Made by a program: the position numbers and the translations under genes. A stretch of 64,000 bases of DNA, taken from contig JAOANR010000006.1 in NCBI GenBank assembly GCA_030278955.1, positions 14,419,974-14,483,973 on the forward strand, given 5' to 3'. Under the pieces are notes generated by a model. That model worked only from the letters and a program-made list of their open reading frames with translations. It had not been told where the DNA came from and made no database searches. Shown piece by piece: positions 1-13,429 of the stretch; position 1 is the first letter of the stretch; every line of letters begins with the position of its first letter. The DNA is from Hygrophila difformis. Lineage: Eukaryota > Streptophyta > Magnoliopsida > Lamiales > Acanthaceae.

Positions 1-203
1 TATTGTGAGATTCCGTATAAATTAAGAATTCCAAATATTTCAAAAATTGAATATCTATAATGAATAAATAAATAAATAAATGAGAAACTCTAAAATTAAT
101 AAATTAAAAAATGCAAAAATCTATAAAAATTGGAAATTTGAAATGAAGACACCACATTAAATATAGGATAGATTGTTCACTAATAGTTTTATTAATATAT
201 AGA
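1..203 (-). mobile_element. Helitron-like 5' end, cut by window edge
   Basis: Read on the minus strand, this begins with TCTATATATTAAT just after an A at 204, as plant Helitrons do (insertion between A and T, 5' TC). The following sequence (CTATTAGTGAACA, then an AT-rich tract with TTTATTTA repeats) matches in opposite orientation the segment that starts at 63199. The two copies support each other as ends of one dispersed family. The element runs off the left edge, so the 3' CTRR hairpin end cannot be checked. Confidence 0.5.
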
Positions 204-1339
204 TTAGTTGTTTTATTACAATTGGGTTACTGTACAGGTGATAGAATTGTCAGTAGGTGTAGAAGTGATGGCCAGACTCTCATAAATAATGTTGCACTGC
301 CACTCCTTCATTTCAGTTCATCACTGTTCAATACTTGTGCATCACTCCATTCGTATCCAATCCATCACTTTTCAATACTTGTGCATCACTTTGTTGGTGT
401 CTATTTCTCGGTATCCAACCATCACACCTGTATGTACCGTTTTATTATATCCAGGCGATTGAGTTAAATCAAATATTAAAGGCGCCAAGCAAAAAAAAAA
501 AAAAAAAAAAAACACTAAATGGCATGGCATCCCCTCACGATTATTAATTTCACTTTTTTTTTTTTGTGGATATACCATACTACTACATTTCAATAAGGAT
601 GGACGACGACCATGCGAGTCTGAAAAAATTTAATTTCGTATGTAGTTTAATTTTATTCTTCTTTAAATTATTATAAGATCACATATTCTATATTATTGTG
701 ATTTTATTACTATAAAATTTAATTGCTATTCACCATTAGACGTATGATGTATTATAGTTCAATTGCTACTTTTCATTATATTATATTATATATATGGATT
801 ATGATATTAAGATGATGCGCGATAATGAATAGTAATAATTAGTATATCGATGATCATATTATACCAATTCGCTAATTTCAGCAATCATAATAATAATATT
901 TTTTTTGATAAACTCTGTTTTGCAACCGTATTATATACCTTGCGTGCGCCTAGAATTCCATAACTTGCAGGTTTTATATTTTGATTTGCATTTTACACAA
1001 TCAAATACTATTTGAGAGGAACACTATAAAAATAATTCTCCAAAAAAAAAAGAGAAGAAGCATGTATGTGTATGAACACGATTATTCGTATGAATGAATT
1101 CCTTACCAAGGACAAATCAAAAATTCCATTAGGAGGGGTGAATTTTCAAATATAATAATATTTACTATATTGCATTAATATATTGTTATGAATTATAGCT
1201 TAGGGAGCAAAACTAAATACTTTAAAGGGGTAAAATTAAAATATTAATAGAAAATTATAAAAGTATCATAATATATAATGCTTTGAAAATTTTCGGAGGG
1301 GGTAAACCATACTTGATACCATATATATACGATACAAGC
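204..1339. other. AT-rich intergenic DNA, no gene seen
   Basis: Short ORFs here carry no recognisable domain. An A tract at 491-512 and simple AT repeats are present. Nothing else could be assigned. Confidence 0.5.
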
Positions 1340-1640
1340 GTCCTTGTTTAGATAGGACAGGAGCTACTCTACCCATAATGAATTGGTTTTTGTTTGAACC
1401 TCTTATTTCATATTCAACATGGTATCAGAGTCATGAATACCTACACATATTGAGTATGTTTCGATCTATGTGTGGTTTTCGATTTCAAGATGAGTGTTGA
1501 GATCCCACATTAGATAAAGTCTGGATCTCCCCTTATATGAGATAGGAGCTACTCTATTCATATATAGCTAATTAGTTTTGGGTTAAAACATCTCATTCCA
1601 CATCCACACCTTATCTAATGAGAGATCTCGGCACGCCCCT
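1340..1640 (+). mobile_element. LTR-retrotransposon or TRIM remnant with tRNA-Met type PBS
   Basis: A stretch ending in TTCAACA is followed at once by TGGTATCAGAG (about 1420-1430), which matches the usual primer-binding site for initiator tRNA-Met. About 65 bp later TGTTGAGATCCCACATTAG (about 1495) begins a second block. The phrase GATAGGAGCTACTCTA occurs both before the PBS and in the second block, as expected if these are parts of two short LTRs around a tiny internal region. The outer borders were not resolved. Confidence 0.4.
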
Positions 1641-1837
1641 CCTCAAGATGATAATCATCTTGAACTCAAATCTCACATTTAAGATTGAGAAAATGAAACA
1701 TATCTAATATGGATACCCATGACTATGATATTATGTTGAAGCAGGGACATGAATCTAGGTTGTCTTGATCTAACATCATCTTGAATCTAGGTTGTCTTGA
1801 ACTATTGCAACTTGCTTTGTGGGAGCATATAGGATTT

Positions 1838-2226
1838 AAAGGGTGTTTGGATGTGCGTTTTAAAAAAGTGCTGCAGCATTTAGAAAACGGATAATCAGAT
1901 AATTGCTATAACAAAACATGTTGTAGAAAATTAAGTATTTGGATGAGCTTATGCTGTTTCAAATTACAATAATTAAATAATCATTAAAAAGTGTTTGGAT
2001 TTGCGTTTTTCATTACATCAAAAGGCAACAATATGGTAAAATCTATTTTTGGCTAAACGCAATTTTTTTACAGCACCAAAATGTAGCTGCAAGAAAATAG
2101 TGTTTTCATTCCGTCAAAACGCAAATAATAGATTATTGGAAGTTTGTACACAAACATGATTATTTGCATTTTGCAAACGCAATAATCAGATAATATGTCC
2201 CAAAATCCACAAACAAACACCCTCTT
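1838..2226. mobile_element. MITE-like element with GGGTGTTTGG termini
   Basis: The left end reads AGGGTGTTTGGATG and the right end CAAACAAACACCCT, forming an imperfect terminal inverted repeat about 390 bp apart. Inside, the phrase GTGTTTGGAT followed closely by GCGTTTT recurs. Such termini are common in plant Tourist-like or hAT-like MITEs. No clean target duplication was found, so the superfamily is open. Confidence 0.45.
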
Positions 2227-3147
2227 AGGCCATTTGTTTGGCCTAAATATCTAGCTAGTTGAGGGAATTTTCCCGATACACTACGTGAAACATGTATTTG
2301 TACTTAATAAAAGAACTTGACTTGGTCGAAAATCTTAACATTCTTAAATAAGAAATGTTGATCTACCTTAAATTAGTTTCTTCATATCGAGCAAAGTCCT
2401 AGAGAAACCCACTCCATTTGTTTATGTCTCGACCTAATTCTAGCAAGTTCTTAGATTTTTTTTAGCCTCCAGCAGATGGATGGTGCTTTATGTTGAGAGA
2501 TTTCAGTTATTATTTATTTAAGCTGACTTTTGGATTGAGGCTTTGACTTTACTTGACTTTATGTTGATCGATGCTGACTTCTTGAATTTGACCTAATGCC
2601 TAGGCTTTAATTATGCCTTCTTTTCTTTAAATTTGGGCTGATCGAGCTCGATTATATTTTACTGATGAGCAGCATGTCTTGAGGTTTAATTGTCCTTTAA
2701 CCAATCATGTTAAGATGTAATAGAATGTCCCAAAAATATCTTAATGAAAAATCCCTTAGTTATCCTATCGAGAAATTCCTTGGTTTTTCATATTGCTTTC
2801 ATTATTTTTGTCCATTTTTTCGCTGAGTTTCTTTACGAGGAAACAACATAATTTGTACAGGGAGATGTCCGGAAATAATTGACTGTGTGGGGGATGACCA
2901 AGTATTATTGGTCAATGCATGTCGGCAAAACCCATAAAAGAAGAAAGAGATGGAGGTAATGATTATAAATGTACTGTAGTGTTTAACAATTAATCAAACT
3001 TTTGACTTGATGATTTATACTATATTTTTCTTTATTTTTAAATTTTATGGGAATGTGTTGTGGAAAATATTACCAAACTCCAATATAATCATTATATATC
3101 ATTGATATCTGGATCATTTTCTATCTCCTTTCAATCCGGTTATATAT

Positions 3148-3179
<32 letters not shown>

Positions 3180-3764
3180 TACAGACTACTACATACTCCT
3201 CCTCCTCCAATGTAGTCTGAATAAATGAATTTAAAATTTGAAACCAAAATAGTACTAGTACTAATTAATTACTCCATCCAAACAAAGCTTTACACACCAA
3301 TAAACTACTTACTGTATAATAAACGTGCTGCAGGTGGAAATGTTAGAGTTAATTCATCAAGGATATGATCGCTAACCAAAGCTGGAGGTATGTATATATG
3401 TCCATCCATCCATATATAGGACCGACCGCAGGCAGAATTTTGTAAACCCTCACTAGCTAACCCTGCTCCTAATTAGCAGCTTGCATATAGTATAATCTCC
3501 TGCAGGATTATTATTATTAGCAATTAAATTAATTCGAATGTATATATATATATATATATATAGTCATTGGGTTAATTTAACCGCTACTTAAGCAATCTCA
3601 ACTTTCAGTTTAAATGGAAATTTACGAGGCCGGCCGTACAGATAAAATATGTTGGGTGTGTATACAGAAATGTACATACAGTATGATCTCGTCTTACAAC
3701 GGGTAGATCAGATTTCTTCAGATGATCTGTTCATTATTAGCTGATCGACTCCTTATGCAGAGAC

Positions 3765-3801
<37 letters not shown>

Positions 3802-4270
3802 ATATATCTTTAAAGAATTATAAATTCACCACTACGACCTCAAGATTACTCTTAAAAATCATCAGTTATTTCATCTGAAAACAATATCTCCCCCGAAAAA
3901 AAAAAACAATATAATAAACCATATAATGCAGCTTTAGTCATATGCACGCACGGAAAAACTAAAGTATATATATATATATTTGGCTTTAATTTCCCCACAT
4001 GAAGGGATGACGACCGGAGAATATGACATTTCAACTTATAAAATCTGTACGTATACTTATACCAGGTATGTAAATATTTTAATTTGATCGAGCTTTATTA
4101 AAATCGTATAATCACTATATTTTACATAATTTTTAGCTGTATATATTTGAAATATTATTGATTAAAAAATATATTGAACTACTTGCAAAACTCAAATAAG
4201 AAAAGTATGTTGGGTAAGTGGGAATATTACTTGAGTATTAAAAATAAAGATCATGCACAGTACATACCTA
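2227..4270. repeat. Gene-free stretch with AT and GA microsatellites
   Basis: No coding region was recognised. Simple repeats include TA followed by GA units at about 3146-3178, a TA run at about 3540-3562 and a longer interrupted TA run at about 3766-3808. Confidence 0.6.
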
Positions 4271-4525
4271 CTTCCTCCGTTTTTTAAATATAGTTACATT
4301 GAGAAATTTAACACTATTCACACAATCGCATTAATTTAAAATTTTATCATAATTATACAAATTAAAATATAGTCAAGTGAGATACTGTTAGATTCGTCTT
4401 ATTTTGTAGTTTTCAAATATCAAACTTTTAGAATTTTTACTTGTATCGAATTTGAGTTATTAGTGATTTAAAATGTGTATTGGACTGCATGCTGGATAGG
4501 TCCGTAACAAAAAAAAAGGAGGTAG
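4271..4525. mobile_element. Stowaway-like MITE (about 260-bp family), copy A
   Basis: The ends are CTTCCTCCG and its near inverse GGAGGTAG, flanked by TA at 4269-4270 and 4526-4527. The interior shares with at least six other copies in this window the phrases GATACTGTTAGATTCGTCT and TTTTAGAATTTTTACTTGTA. TA duplication and CTCCCTCCG-type termini are the hallmarks of Stowaway (Tc1/mariner) MITEs. Confidence 0.75.
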
Positions 4526-4618
4526 TATATAGCTTAGCTTGGTGACTGCACCAAAACTTCATATACATAATACATCTACTTTTTCATACTTCCTCTTTTT
4601 TTTTAAAAAAAAAAATTA

Positions 4619-4808
4619 CTCCCTCCGTCCCACCCCAAGTGTCCTGTTACTGTTGGGCACGTGAATTAAGGTAGAGTTGGTTTGTGAGTATATAGTGGGG
4701 TCCACATAGTTGTTGGAGGGGAAAATTATTTCTATTTATAGAAAGAAGACATTTGTAATGGGACATCCAAAAATAGTAAGTAAGATATTTGGAGTGGGAC
4801 GGAGGGAG
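4619..4808. mobile_element. Stowaway-like MITE, 190 bp, near-perfect ends
   Basis: The left end CTCCCTCCGTCCCACC is matched by the right end GTGGGACGGAGGGAG, with TA on both sides (4617-4618 and 4809-4810). It abuts a member of the 260-bp family (4811-5044) whose own left end is missing, so it probably inserted into that older copy. Confidence 0.8.
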
Positions 4809-4810
4809 TA

Positions 4811-5044
4811 CTATGGATCCACCAGCATGTATTCCAATGTACATTTTAGATCATTAATAACTCACATTTGGTACATGTAAAAATTCTAAAAGTTCGATAT
4901 TTTAAAATTATAAGACGAGATGAATCTAATTAATAAGATCTCACTTGTTCATATTTTAATTTATATAACCATAATAAAATTTTAAGCCAAAATATATAAG
5001 TGAACAATAATCATTTATCAAAAGTAGCTAAAAAATAGAGGAAG
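4811..5044. mobile_element. Truncated 260-bp-family MITE, copy B
   Basis: The interior phrases of the 260-bp family are present in inverse orientation (TGTAAAAATTCTAAAAGTTC and AAGATCTCACTTG), and the right end GAGGAAG is followed by TA. The left end is missing, next to the MITE at 4619-4808. Confidence 0.65.
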
Positions 5045-5067
5045 TATTTTATCACAGTAAAATAATA

Positions 5068-5327
5068 CTACCTCCGTTCCTTTTTAATTGACACGGACCC
5101 ACATTTCACGCGATCCAATACACATTTTTAATCGTTAATAACTCAAATTTCATACAAGTAAAAATTATGAAAATTCGATATTCTAAATCTATGCGATTAG
5201 ACGAATCCAACAAGATCCCAATTGACTATATTTTATCTTATATAATTGTACTAAAAAGTCGAATCAAAGTTAATCAATGAACAGTGTCAAAATCCCAACT
5301 GTGGCAATAAATAAGGAACGGAGGAAG
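5068..5327. mobile_element. Stowaway-like MITE (260-bp family), copy C
   Basis: The ends CTACCTCCGTTCC and GGAACGGAGGAAG form the inverted repeat, flanked by TA. The interior shows the family phrases for auto-alignment with copies A, E and F. Confidence 0.75.
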
Positions 5328-5555
5328 TACATATTCAAATAGGAGTACTATATTTTGGACGTGTGACGTAAGATTTTTTGTCCTACTCCTTTTTTCTCTT
5401 TACTTTTATATATATTCCCATGTCTTATTCTAGGTCAATAAGATACGGATATTTTTATTAAATCCGTTACAAATGAGATATTTCTTTATTCCAATGAGTT
5501 AAGAGAAGTACCACAATTTTTTTCCGATATAGGCCAATCAAATGAATGCGTGACA

Positions 5556-5717
5556 GGGATGAGGACTTAGCCCAAGTGGTTAAGTCCCCTTCCAACGGAA
5601 GGTTGGAGGTTCGATTCCCACCAGCCTCCTATCCCTCCCCTTTATTCCCCTTTGTAATTGTGTGGCATGGGCTCCCACCACCCCTTTCCCAATCCTTCAA
5701 TGGCTCATAAAAAAAAA
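5556..5717 (+). mobile_element. tRNA-derived SINE with 15-bp target duplication
   Basis: The head is tRNA-like: GGACTTAGCCCAAGTGGTTAAG fits an A box and GGTTCGATTCC a B box of RNA polymerase III. The body (TCCCCTTTATTCCCC, then TGTGGCATGGGCTCCCACCA) ends in an A-rich tail. The 15-bp sequence AATGAATGCGTGACA occurs immediately before (5541-5555) and after (5718-5732), a clear target-site duplication. The same family is at 24443-24622, and a worn copy is near 63045-63182. Confidence 0.85.
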
Positions 5718-5732
5718 AATGAATGCGTGACA

Positions 5733-6414
5733 AAATAATACTATTAAAGAGTTCAACTATTGGTACAGTATTAAAAATAAATAAATAATTACACAAGTAT
5801 TGTATAATAACAGGTGGGATTCCAATAATCTTTCAATCTTAATTAAAATTAAAACTAAAAGACTTCATCATCAAATTATTATCAACTAAAACCGTAATTC
5901 TAATACAAGTGTCAATTCAATTAAACAACATATTGCAGTTAACATACGGTACAGACCCCATATGGGTTTGTATGTGCAAGTATGATGTCAAATATTATTT
6001 ATGTGATGGAGCAAGATAGTGTAAAAATTCATGGCGGTTAGTTTTGTGATGCCTAGTCTATTTAATGTGATGACAACATACTATTAATGTGATGAATAAA
6101 TCTGGACAACTGTTGTTACCGATAATATTAGAAAATACGCTTTTGAATTTAATAACCATTGTTATCACCTTTAAAACCTACCCAAAACCGTCATCTTCCC
6201 TAAGAAAATTTTCGAAACCCATCCGGTTGTCATCCGAGAACTGTTTGATGGCCGAAATTATAAATTTAAACATCAAACCGCCGGATGAAAAACTTATGGA
6301 AGAAGCCACACCGGAAACTTGCAATGAAATCACGTACATAGAGTCCGTCAATAATCCCGGCAGAGAAACTTGTAAGGAAATCACGTCCATAGAGTTCAAT
6401 AAAGGTGGTTACAT
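5733..6414. other. Intergenic, no gene seen
   Basis: An open frame at 6089-6433 has no recognisable domain and its end runs into the CACTA element, so I do not call it a gene. Confidence 0.5.
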
Positions 6415-9225
6415 CACTACAAGAAAAAGCTGACTTCCCGACCGGCGCTCCCGACCGCGACGAACCGGGTCGACTCTACCGACCGCGCTACCGACCGCAA
6501 ATGCGGTCGGTAGCCTAGGGCATTAACCCTCCCCCATCGGGCTGTAACTCACACTTACAGGAGCCCCTAAAAATACTTCCCCATCGTTTTTTACTCCGAT
6601 TCACCCCAAACTTCCGACCGCCCGCCGTTCCCGACCACCTTGGAGCCTCCCCGCGCCGACCCACCCCACCTGGACCCTCCCCGCGCCGACCCACTCCACC
6701 TAGTGCCTCCCTGCGTCGAGCCACCCCCGCGTCGAGCCGCCCCTGCGTCGAGCCACCCCCATCTTTCGCCAGACCGGCGAAGCTTTCGCCGCCGTCGTGG
6801 AGCAACTGCTCCCCTCCCTTCGGCGCCCCTGCCCTCGGCTTCTCCGGTATTCGAATTCCGTGGTCTTCACTTGGTAGGTGCATTTTCTTCATTTGGGCAT
6901 TTGGGCATTTGTTTGAATTTAGGAATTAAGTTTCACCGATTTTGATAATTGAGATTGTATTATGGAAACTGAAAGTGCTATTTGGATACTGCAAAAATTT
7001 GGTAGAATGTTATGCTATCTGTGAAGCCCGCTGAAATTTGATGGAAGCTGAAATTTGATGAAATTGATATGTTTTGGAATTAGTTTGATTGGTATGATTA
7101 ATTGAAATTGATGGAATTTCTGGGATTAGTTTGATGAAATTGAATAAGGAAATCTGTGAAAGTTGCTGAAATTTTACACTGTCTTCTTGACCGCAAATTT
7201 GAGAATGGTAATTTGCTATGGAATTTATGTTAGTAATGTTGATGTTGTGGGATTGTGAAGAATGAATTTGGTATGCTTTTTTCTGTTATTACTTGTGTTG
7301 ATGAACGGATTAGTTTTCTTGTTCAAAGGATTGTGAAGAATAAACTTGGTATGCATCTTTATGTTGTTTCTTTTGGTGTTGAAACAATTGTGAGAATTGT
7401 GATTTTGATATACATTCTCTAGTATTTGACTGTTGTTGAAAGGATTGCGTGGAATGTTCTTTTGGTATGCATTTTCTGTTAGAATCACACTTTACCCGAT
7501 CAAAATCCACTTTGACTGCTGATGGAATAACTGAATTGTATAAAAAGTAATAAAGTCATCGAAAAGGTATATGAATCCTAGAGGGTATAACATCAACACG
7601 TTAAAACTCCATGGGCCAAATTTGAATACAACTACAAGTATTGAAAGAAAACCAATATGGCCACACTTGGTGACAATCAAACATGATTAAGTTATAATAC
7701 TAATATTTAAAGCAAAACATTTAATTTCAAATTGGCAGTGATGTTTTTAATAAAAAATGAATAATAATAAAGGTTTAAAAAATTTACATTACTTGAATTG
7801 TAACAAGCTGTAAATACATTACTTGATGTGGACCATAGGAGATTTCACATTTACTCCACGGGATCAGGAGGTCCAGGTACAATAATAGAAACTCACATTA
7901 CTGTAAAATATTGATTGTATTTGAAAGTTTTGACTGCATGATTATATTGCTTATGAATTAGTTTTCAAATGCATTTAAAACTTGCTACAAGTTTTGTATA
8001 TAGTATCTAAAATGTTTGTTAACGTTAAACAGGAGGATTACAATGCTATTGTGGAGACATTAACCCAAGATCCCGATACTCAGGTGGAATTTGATCCAAA
8101 TCAACTTTTCGTCGATGTAGCAGGTGGCCGTGATAGGCGCAAATCCATATATGGTTTAGGTAAGAGTGCATTTCTTTTTTTTCTAGATGTCGCTCAATCG
8201 ACCTTATTTAAATCGTTCACCCTCATCATCTTTGAAATTTGCATATATTGACAAATTATACATGTAGGTTCACTTGCTAAGGCTATTCCGGAGACGTACG
8301 GGGATGACACCACTGATGAGTCAAGCATGTACAATGTCAGAAGGGACGAATTCGATGCTTTAAAGACAACTATGGAGGAATGGTCCCAGAGGCAGCAGAC
8401 GATTCAGGAGGACGTGGAGAGATTGAAAGGACGCAGACCTCCTTCTCCGGACGATGGTGATGATGATGATCTCGGGGGTGGCTTTGGCATGGCAGGTGAT
8501 ATTACTGCACATTGAGGACGTTTGCATATTTGGACTTGTTTGATATTGGATGTTGAGTGAGGTTGGGATTTGTAGATGGATGTTGGGTGATTTGTATTTT
8601 GGATTGACTTCTGGAGTTTGTGTTAGAGTTTTATTGACTTATATTGTCATATGTAAGTTGATTTTCTTGGATGGATAATTGTTAAGTTATGTTGTGGTTC
8701 GGAGAATGAGGACATGTAGCTAGTTATTTGTGTTGTTTTGAGGTTATGTTTAGATTACTTGTTCTTTATGTTGTTTTGAGGGATATTTCCAGTGTTATGG
8801 TATTGTGGATTTGGTTGGATGGTAATGTTTTCTACTGTTAGTGTTGGGTATAATTTTGTTTTTGTTTACAGGTTGGTTTGAAGAAAAACAGACTGGCCAT
8901 TTGGCCTATAACAGGATTCCCGACCGCATATGCGGTCGGGAAGGCGGTCGGGAGCAACTGTATTAATTTTTTTACCCCCGCCCTTGCCGACCGCATACCG
9001 CGTCGGCGATGCGGTCGGCAACTGCTACCGACCGCGAACGCGGTCGGTAGCGTGGTCGGGAACATTGCCGACGAAAAACTTTGCGGTCGAGCCCAAGTTA
9101 TCGACGATTTCACTCCCGACCGACACTTGCGGTCGGGAGTGCGGTCGGGAGGCTCTCCAGCCGACCCGTGTCATGGGGTTACCGACCGCAGAATGCGGTC
9201 GGGAACTACAGTTTTTCTTGTAGTG
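6415..9225 (+). mobile_element. Non-autonomous CACTA (En/Spm-type) transposon
   Basis: The left end CACTACAAGAAAAA and the right end TTTTTCTTGTAGTG are perfect inverse partners and carry the CACTA signature. The 3-bp target duplication CAT is at 6412-6414 and 9226-9228. Both subterminal regions hold inverted copies of a CCGACCGC/GCGGTCGG motif, for example near 6435-6510 and 8920-9200, probably transposase-binding sites. About 2.8 kb long, it keeps only a remnant gene at 8033-8515 and shows no full transposase. Confidence 0.9.
8033..8515 (+). pseudogene. CACTA transposon protein remnant (Ptta/En/Spm family C-terminus)
   Basis: Two exons are visible inside the CACTA element: 8033-8159 follows an AG acceptor, and 8268-8515 ends at a TGA. 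The intron has GT at 8160 and AG at 8266-8267, and the frame is kept across it. The joined peptide has an EDYNAIVETL stretch, then GGRDRRKSIYGLGSLA, which resembles the conserved C-terminal region of plant Ptta/En/Spm transposon proteins. A charged region with heptad-like spacing follows, then an Asp/Gly-rich tail. Upstream exons were not identified, so this is probably a deletion derivative. It is also possible that a short functional DNA-binding protein remains. Confidence 0.6.
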
Positions 9226-11549
9226 CATAGTACGTTGTGTACTTATATTTTGTGATGCTTGAAAGTATTACATGTGATGTATATGCCATTTCATGTGATG
9301 TGAGACTAAAAGTATTGTATATATCCAAACAATGTATGTATTATCTCTATGTCCAAACATCACCATTTTAAGCGCACACATCAGTAACATCACATGAAAA
9401 AGTCTGCACCTAAAGGTGTATGCACCCTAACCGCTTCCAACATATTGTACTGTCTCCAATAGTGACTCATTTCATTTTTTTTTTATTTTCTTTTACTTGA
9501 CATGTACAGGTTAGGAAAAGAAAAAGATTCCTTTAATTTGATTTGAATTCACGTAATGATTTTTCCAAACAATTCTATTTATTATTGAACCATTTGAGTT
9601 AAATCCGTCTTATCACTATTCTGTAAAATTTCAAACTCAAAACCTCCTGACAAAATATCACTAATTAAGTCTGTGAAACAACACATGTTAACATAAACGA
9701 ACTTCCACCTCATTGACTTTCTGAATTTGAATCAGCAGGATTCGTCACTCGTCAGGGCTTAGAATCGATTTTAACGATAAAATACAACTTTGATCCCGTA
9801 ATTTGTTCTACTTTTTTTTTTTTTTTTTTATATAGCTAAACTAATTTGTTCTACAATTGCTTCTTCCGTACTCATTTAATTTCACCCATTGCATAGTAAT
9901 AATTATTTATTGAGTAATTTTGATTAATTTTTTTTTAACATAGTTCTATAAGATAAAACATAGTCAAGTGAGATCTTGTTAGATTCGTCTAATCACGTAG
10001 TTTTAGAATATCATATTTTTATAATTTTTACTTATATACAATATGAGTTATTATTAGTTAAAAATATTTATTGAATTGTGTGAAAAGCAGAAGTTGTGTA
10101 GTGATTAAATAACATAGGTAGTATTAGTGTGATCTCTTTGTTTATTTGCATTATGAATAGAAGTTGGAAAATAAAGTTGTTTGTAGCACTTGTAGTCCTT
10201 ATTCTAGCTAGAAAAACCTAATGTCACATGTTGAGACTACTCCTCTAGTTTGTATCTCCCGATGGATGATCCAAATTATACCTAATCACCCTACTTATTG
10301 TACTACTATATATATTTACACACATACATATAGATAGAGGCACTCTTATGTTCTAATCCAAATCGCATACCGCCTAATTTTTGGGTGCTCTAACATTGTC
10401 TCTTCAATTTTTAGGGTTCCTATTTCTAAAAATCAAATCATCCCATAAGTTTGAATAATTTTTTAAACAGTCTCATATTAACTGAATTACTCGAATCTTA
10501 TCCACTACGTATCTTAATTTTCACTTAAATTATCTCACTCCCCCTAATTACGGTTTTAGATAATGTGTCGCCCCGATTAGTTGACATGTCGGCTTGAATT
10601 AAATAAATCATTCCAGCGCCTATGAATACCTAGATTACACGTCAGCTAAAACTGCAATTAAGAGGAAATGAATGGTTTTGGCAAAAATTAACAGATGTAG
10701 TGGATGAATTGGAATAATTCAGAAACTGTTTAAATAAAATTTTAAAAAAAAAATGAAAATTTTGGAGGGCCTGGCCCTCCAGCGCCACCGTAGGTCCGTC
10801 TATGCATACAGACAACTTAACACCATAATGTTGCCTGGAGCAGCCTGCATGTTGCCAACAGAATTAATTAATTTCATTTTGCAGAATGGTAAAAAATTAT
10901 ATTAAGGCTTTCAATAAGTAATTCTCTCAAGTCTTTCTTTCTTCCTTTCTTTTTTCTCTTTTTCTTTTTTTACTTTTGTTTCAAAAAAAAGAAAGAAAGA
11001 AAAACTTTTTAATCTGAATAGCTTATTAATTCCATATTTCCACCCAGCTAGCTAGCTCACTCCACGGAGTCTCTAAACAGTTAGCTTGGGATGACCCTAT
11101 TGGAGAGATGGATCACGGTACGGTACGGTACGGTACCCGTAGCAATATTTGAGTCTTGGCAGGGCCGGGCCGTGAAATACTAAGAGAATGTAGTAATTAA
11201 TTACAATGAGTGAAGATGAAGTGATTACTAATATACTACTGGCTAGTCAATGTGTGAAAAGTCCACCACGCCATGAAATCATGAATTAATAATGATGAAA
11301 CAAAATATTGTGAACCCTCTATATAGGAGTATGTCAGTATAATTAAGTGTAACTCCATGGAAATTGGCAATTGGCAATTGACACACCCATTTGATGAATT
11401 GATTTTCACGAATCAATGCGTATTACTGTAACGACAAGTTATTTGAAGTTGTGAATCTGATGAGTCGATCATATGAAATTGTTGCCAGCATATTAATTAT
11501 TACCGTGAGAAAAAACAAATGAGACATTATTAGGCAGTAAATGAGCAGA

Positions 11550-11605
<56 letters not shown>

Positions 11606-13429
11606 GTACTCCACTACACATGACATGACAGCAGCCCTACACACATACATATTGAAGTATATTATTATCTGTTTGCAAATTAGTATTTTCCATATTAATA
11701 TAGTACTATATTTCTGAAGAGGAAAAAGCTAAGATTCCGACGATATTTTATCAAATGGAGGAATATATGATAACATATTTTATTACCTCGTTTATATATA
11801 TATATACTCATCATAATGTGCAGTGCAAGCTGAGGGTCCTGCCTTCTTCGGAATTTAGCTACGGGACAATAATGTCTCTGGTATACAGGGGCCAATGCTC
11901 ACATGACTATATATTTTACTATATAAATATTAAAAACATCGAATATATATATAGTTGATAAACAATTTTTTGTTTTTATTTTTAAATGGATGTAAATAAT
12001 ATATTCACGTCATACTTCAATCATTAATGCATACATGAATTGAGGTTCGTACGTACCACGATAATAATCAAGTTAATAGTAGTATATTACTATGACATTC
12101 AAAAACCCTGTAAGATATTGATGTAATCAAATACTAATACGTATACATGATGAATCAATATTGTTTGCACGTTCGTATGCATGTGTCTGATGCATATACA
12201 TGACATTAATCGATCTTTCCACATTTATCTTCCCAGATATGAGTAAAATGAAATGCATACTACTACTTCATAAGACAAGAAATTAAATGATTCATTACCA
12301 ATATATATAGTAGTAATCTAGAGGGCAATGCATAAAAGCCAATGGGCAAGCTTTCCTATACAAGAGGGGAAATTATTATTATTAATAAATACAGTACTGA
12401 ATTTCCATACTACTACAATCTAAACATTGTAATTTAACCCCAATCATATACTGTATGTATGTAGTATATACTACTGTAGGGCCCTTCAGGGCTCAACCTT
12501 CATCATTCTCACATCATAAATGCAACTTCGTAATTACTGCAATTTTCAAAAATCCGTCGGCCGGGGACACAAAACCTAGATTTTTTTACCTTTTTTTTTT
12601 TTTTCCCATTTCTTTTGGTTTTTTTTTTTACTAGTTATGAGTATTATTTTTAGTACTAGTACTATATAAGTAAATGAAAGGGCTACAATGGATCGGATGC
12701 CCTTCCCAAGACATGAATTCCTCACTGTTTTAATTTGTTTTTGTTGTTCTACTCATTATGCACCCATGATTGATTTGATGTCTGCTGCATATATATCAAT
12801 AATTTAACTAAAAAAATCATCCAAATTGTCAGATAAATATATTTATGTGTGTGTGTGTGTGTGCAAATTTTAATTTTCCATGGTTGATGTTAATCCTTAG
12901 AAAGCGAGGCAGCCAACTCTCGTGCTTGTTGGCAAATACTACACCATACATCCTGCTTCCTTAGCTTGTTTTATACAGGAACAGGAGTACTGTACATATG
13001 TATAATGTTTTAAAATGTGTGTGTTGCCTAATGATTTGTGGATAATTATGAACTTTTGTGGTGGAAGATATTTCTCTTTTTATATTTAGTGTGTGTATAT
13101 ATATATATGATTGGTACTGGGATTGATTCCATGGGCTGTATGTCATATAGTTTGATCGTATGCCCCCCCAAGTAGTAGTGCCATGGGCTGCACAGTAATT
13201 ATATATATATATATATATATATATTGTCGAATTTTTCCATTCAAAATTAGATCGATCGAGAACATAATTAATTTTAAAATGTTGATCACTTCGACACACG
13301 ATCGAGATTCCAGAGAGTGTAAAATGTTGATATGTTGGTCAAAATATTAATTACAGTAATTTAAGTTTAGCTGCTCAAGAATATAATAAATAAATACCGT
13401 CGGTCCCAGATAATACTGAAATCTTGTGT
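9226..13429. repeat. Gene-free stretch with a decayed MITE and microsatellites
   Basis: No host gene was recognised. The core of a worn 260-bp-family MITE lies at about 9930-10090. Other features are four CGGTA units at about 11114-11137, an AAT/TAA microsatellite at about 11549-11606, a GT run near 12847-12863 and an AT run near 13199-13224. ORFs over these runs are low-complexity artefacts. Confidence 0.6.

Noticed and set aside
5556..5717. tRNA gene
   Set aside because: A and B boxes are present but the cloverleaf does not close, and an A tail plus TSD show a SINE.
6515..6945. Pro/Arg- and Gly-rich ORFs on both strands
   Set aside because: They lie in the left subterminal GC-rich zone of the CACTA element, have no domain, and mirror each other.
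11423..11650. ORF with a poly-Tyr run
   Set aside because: It is the translation of an AAT/TAA microsatellite.
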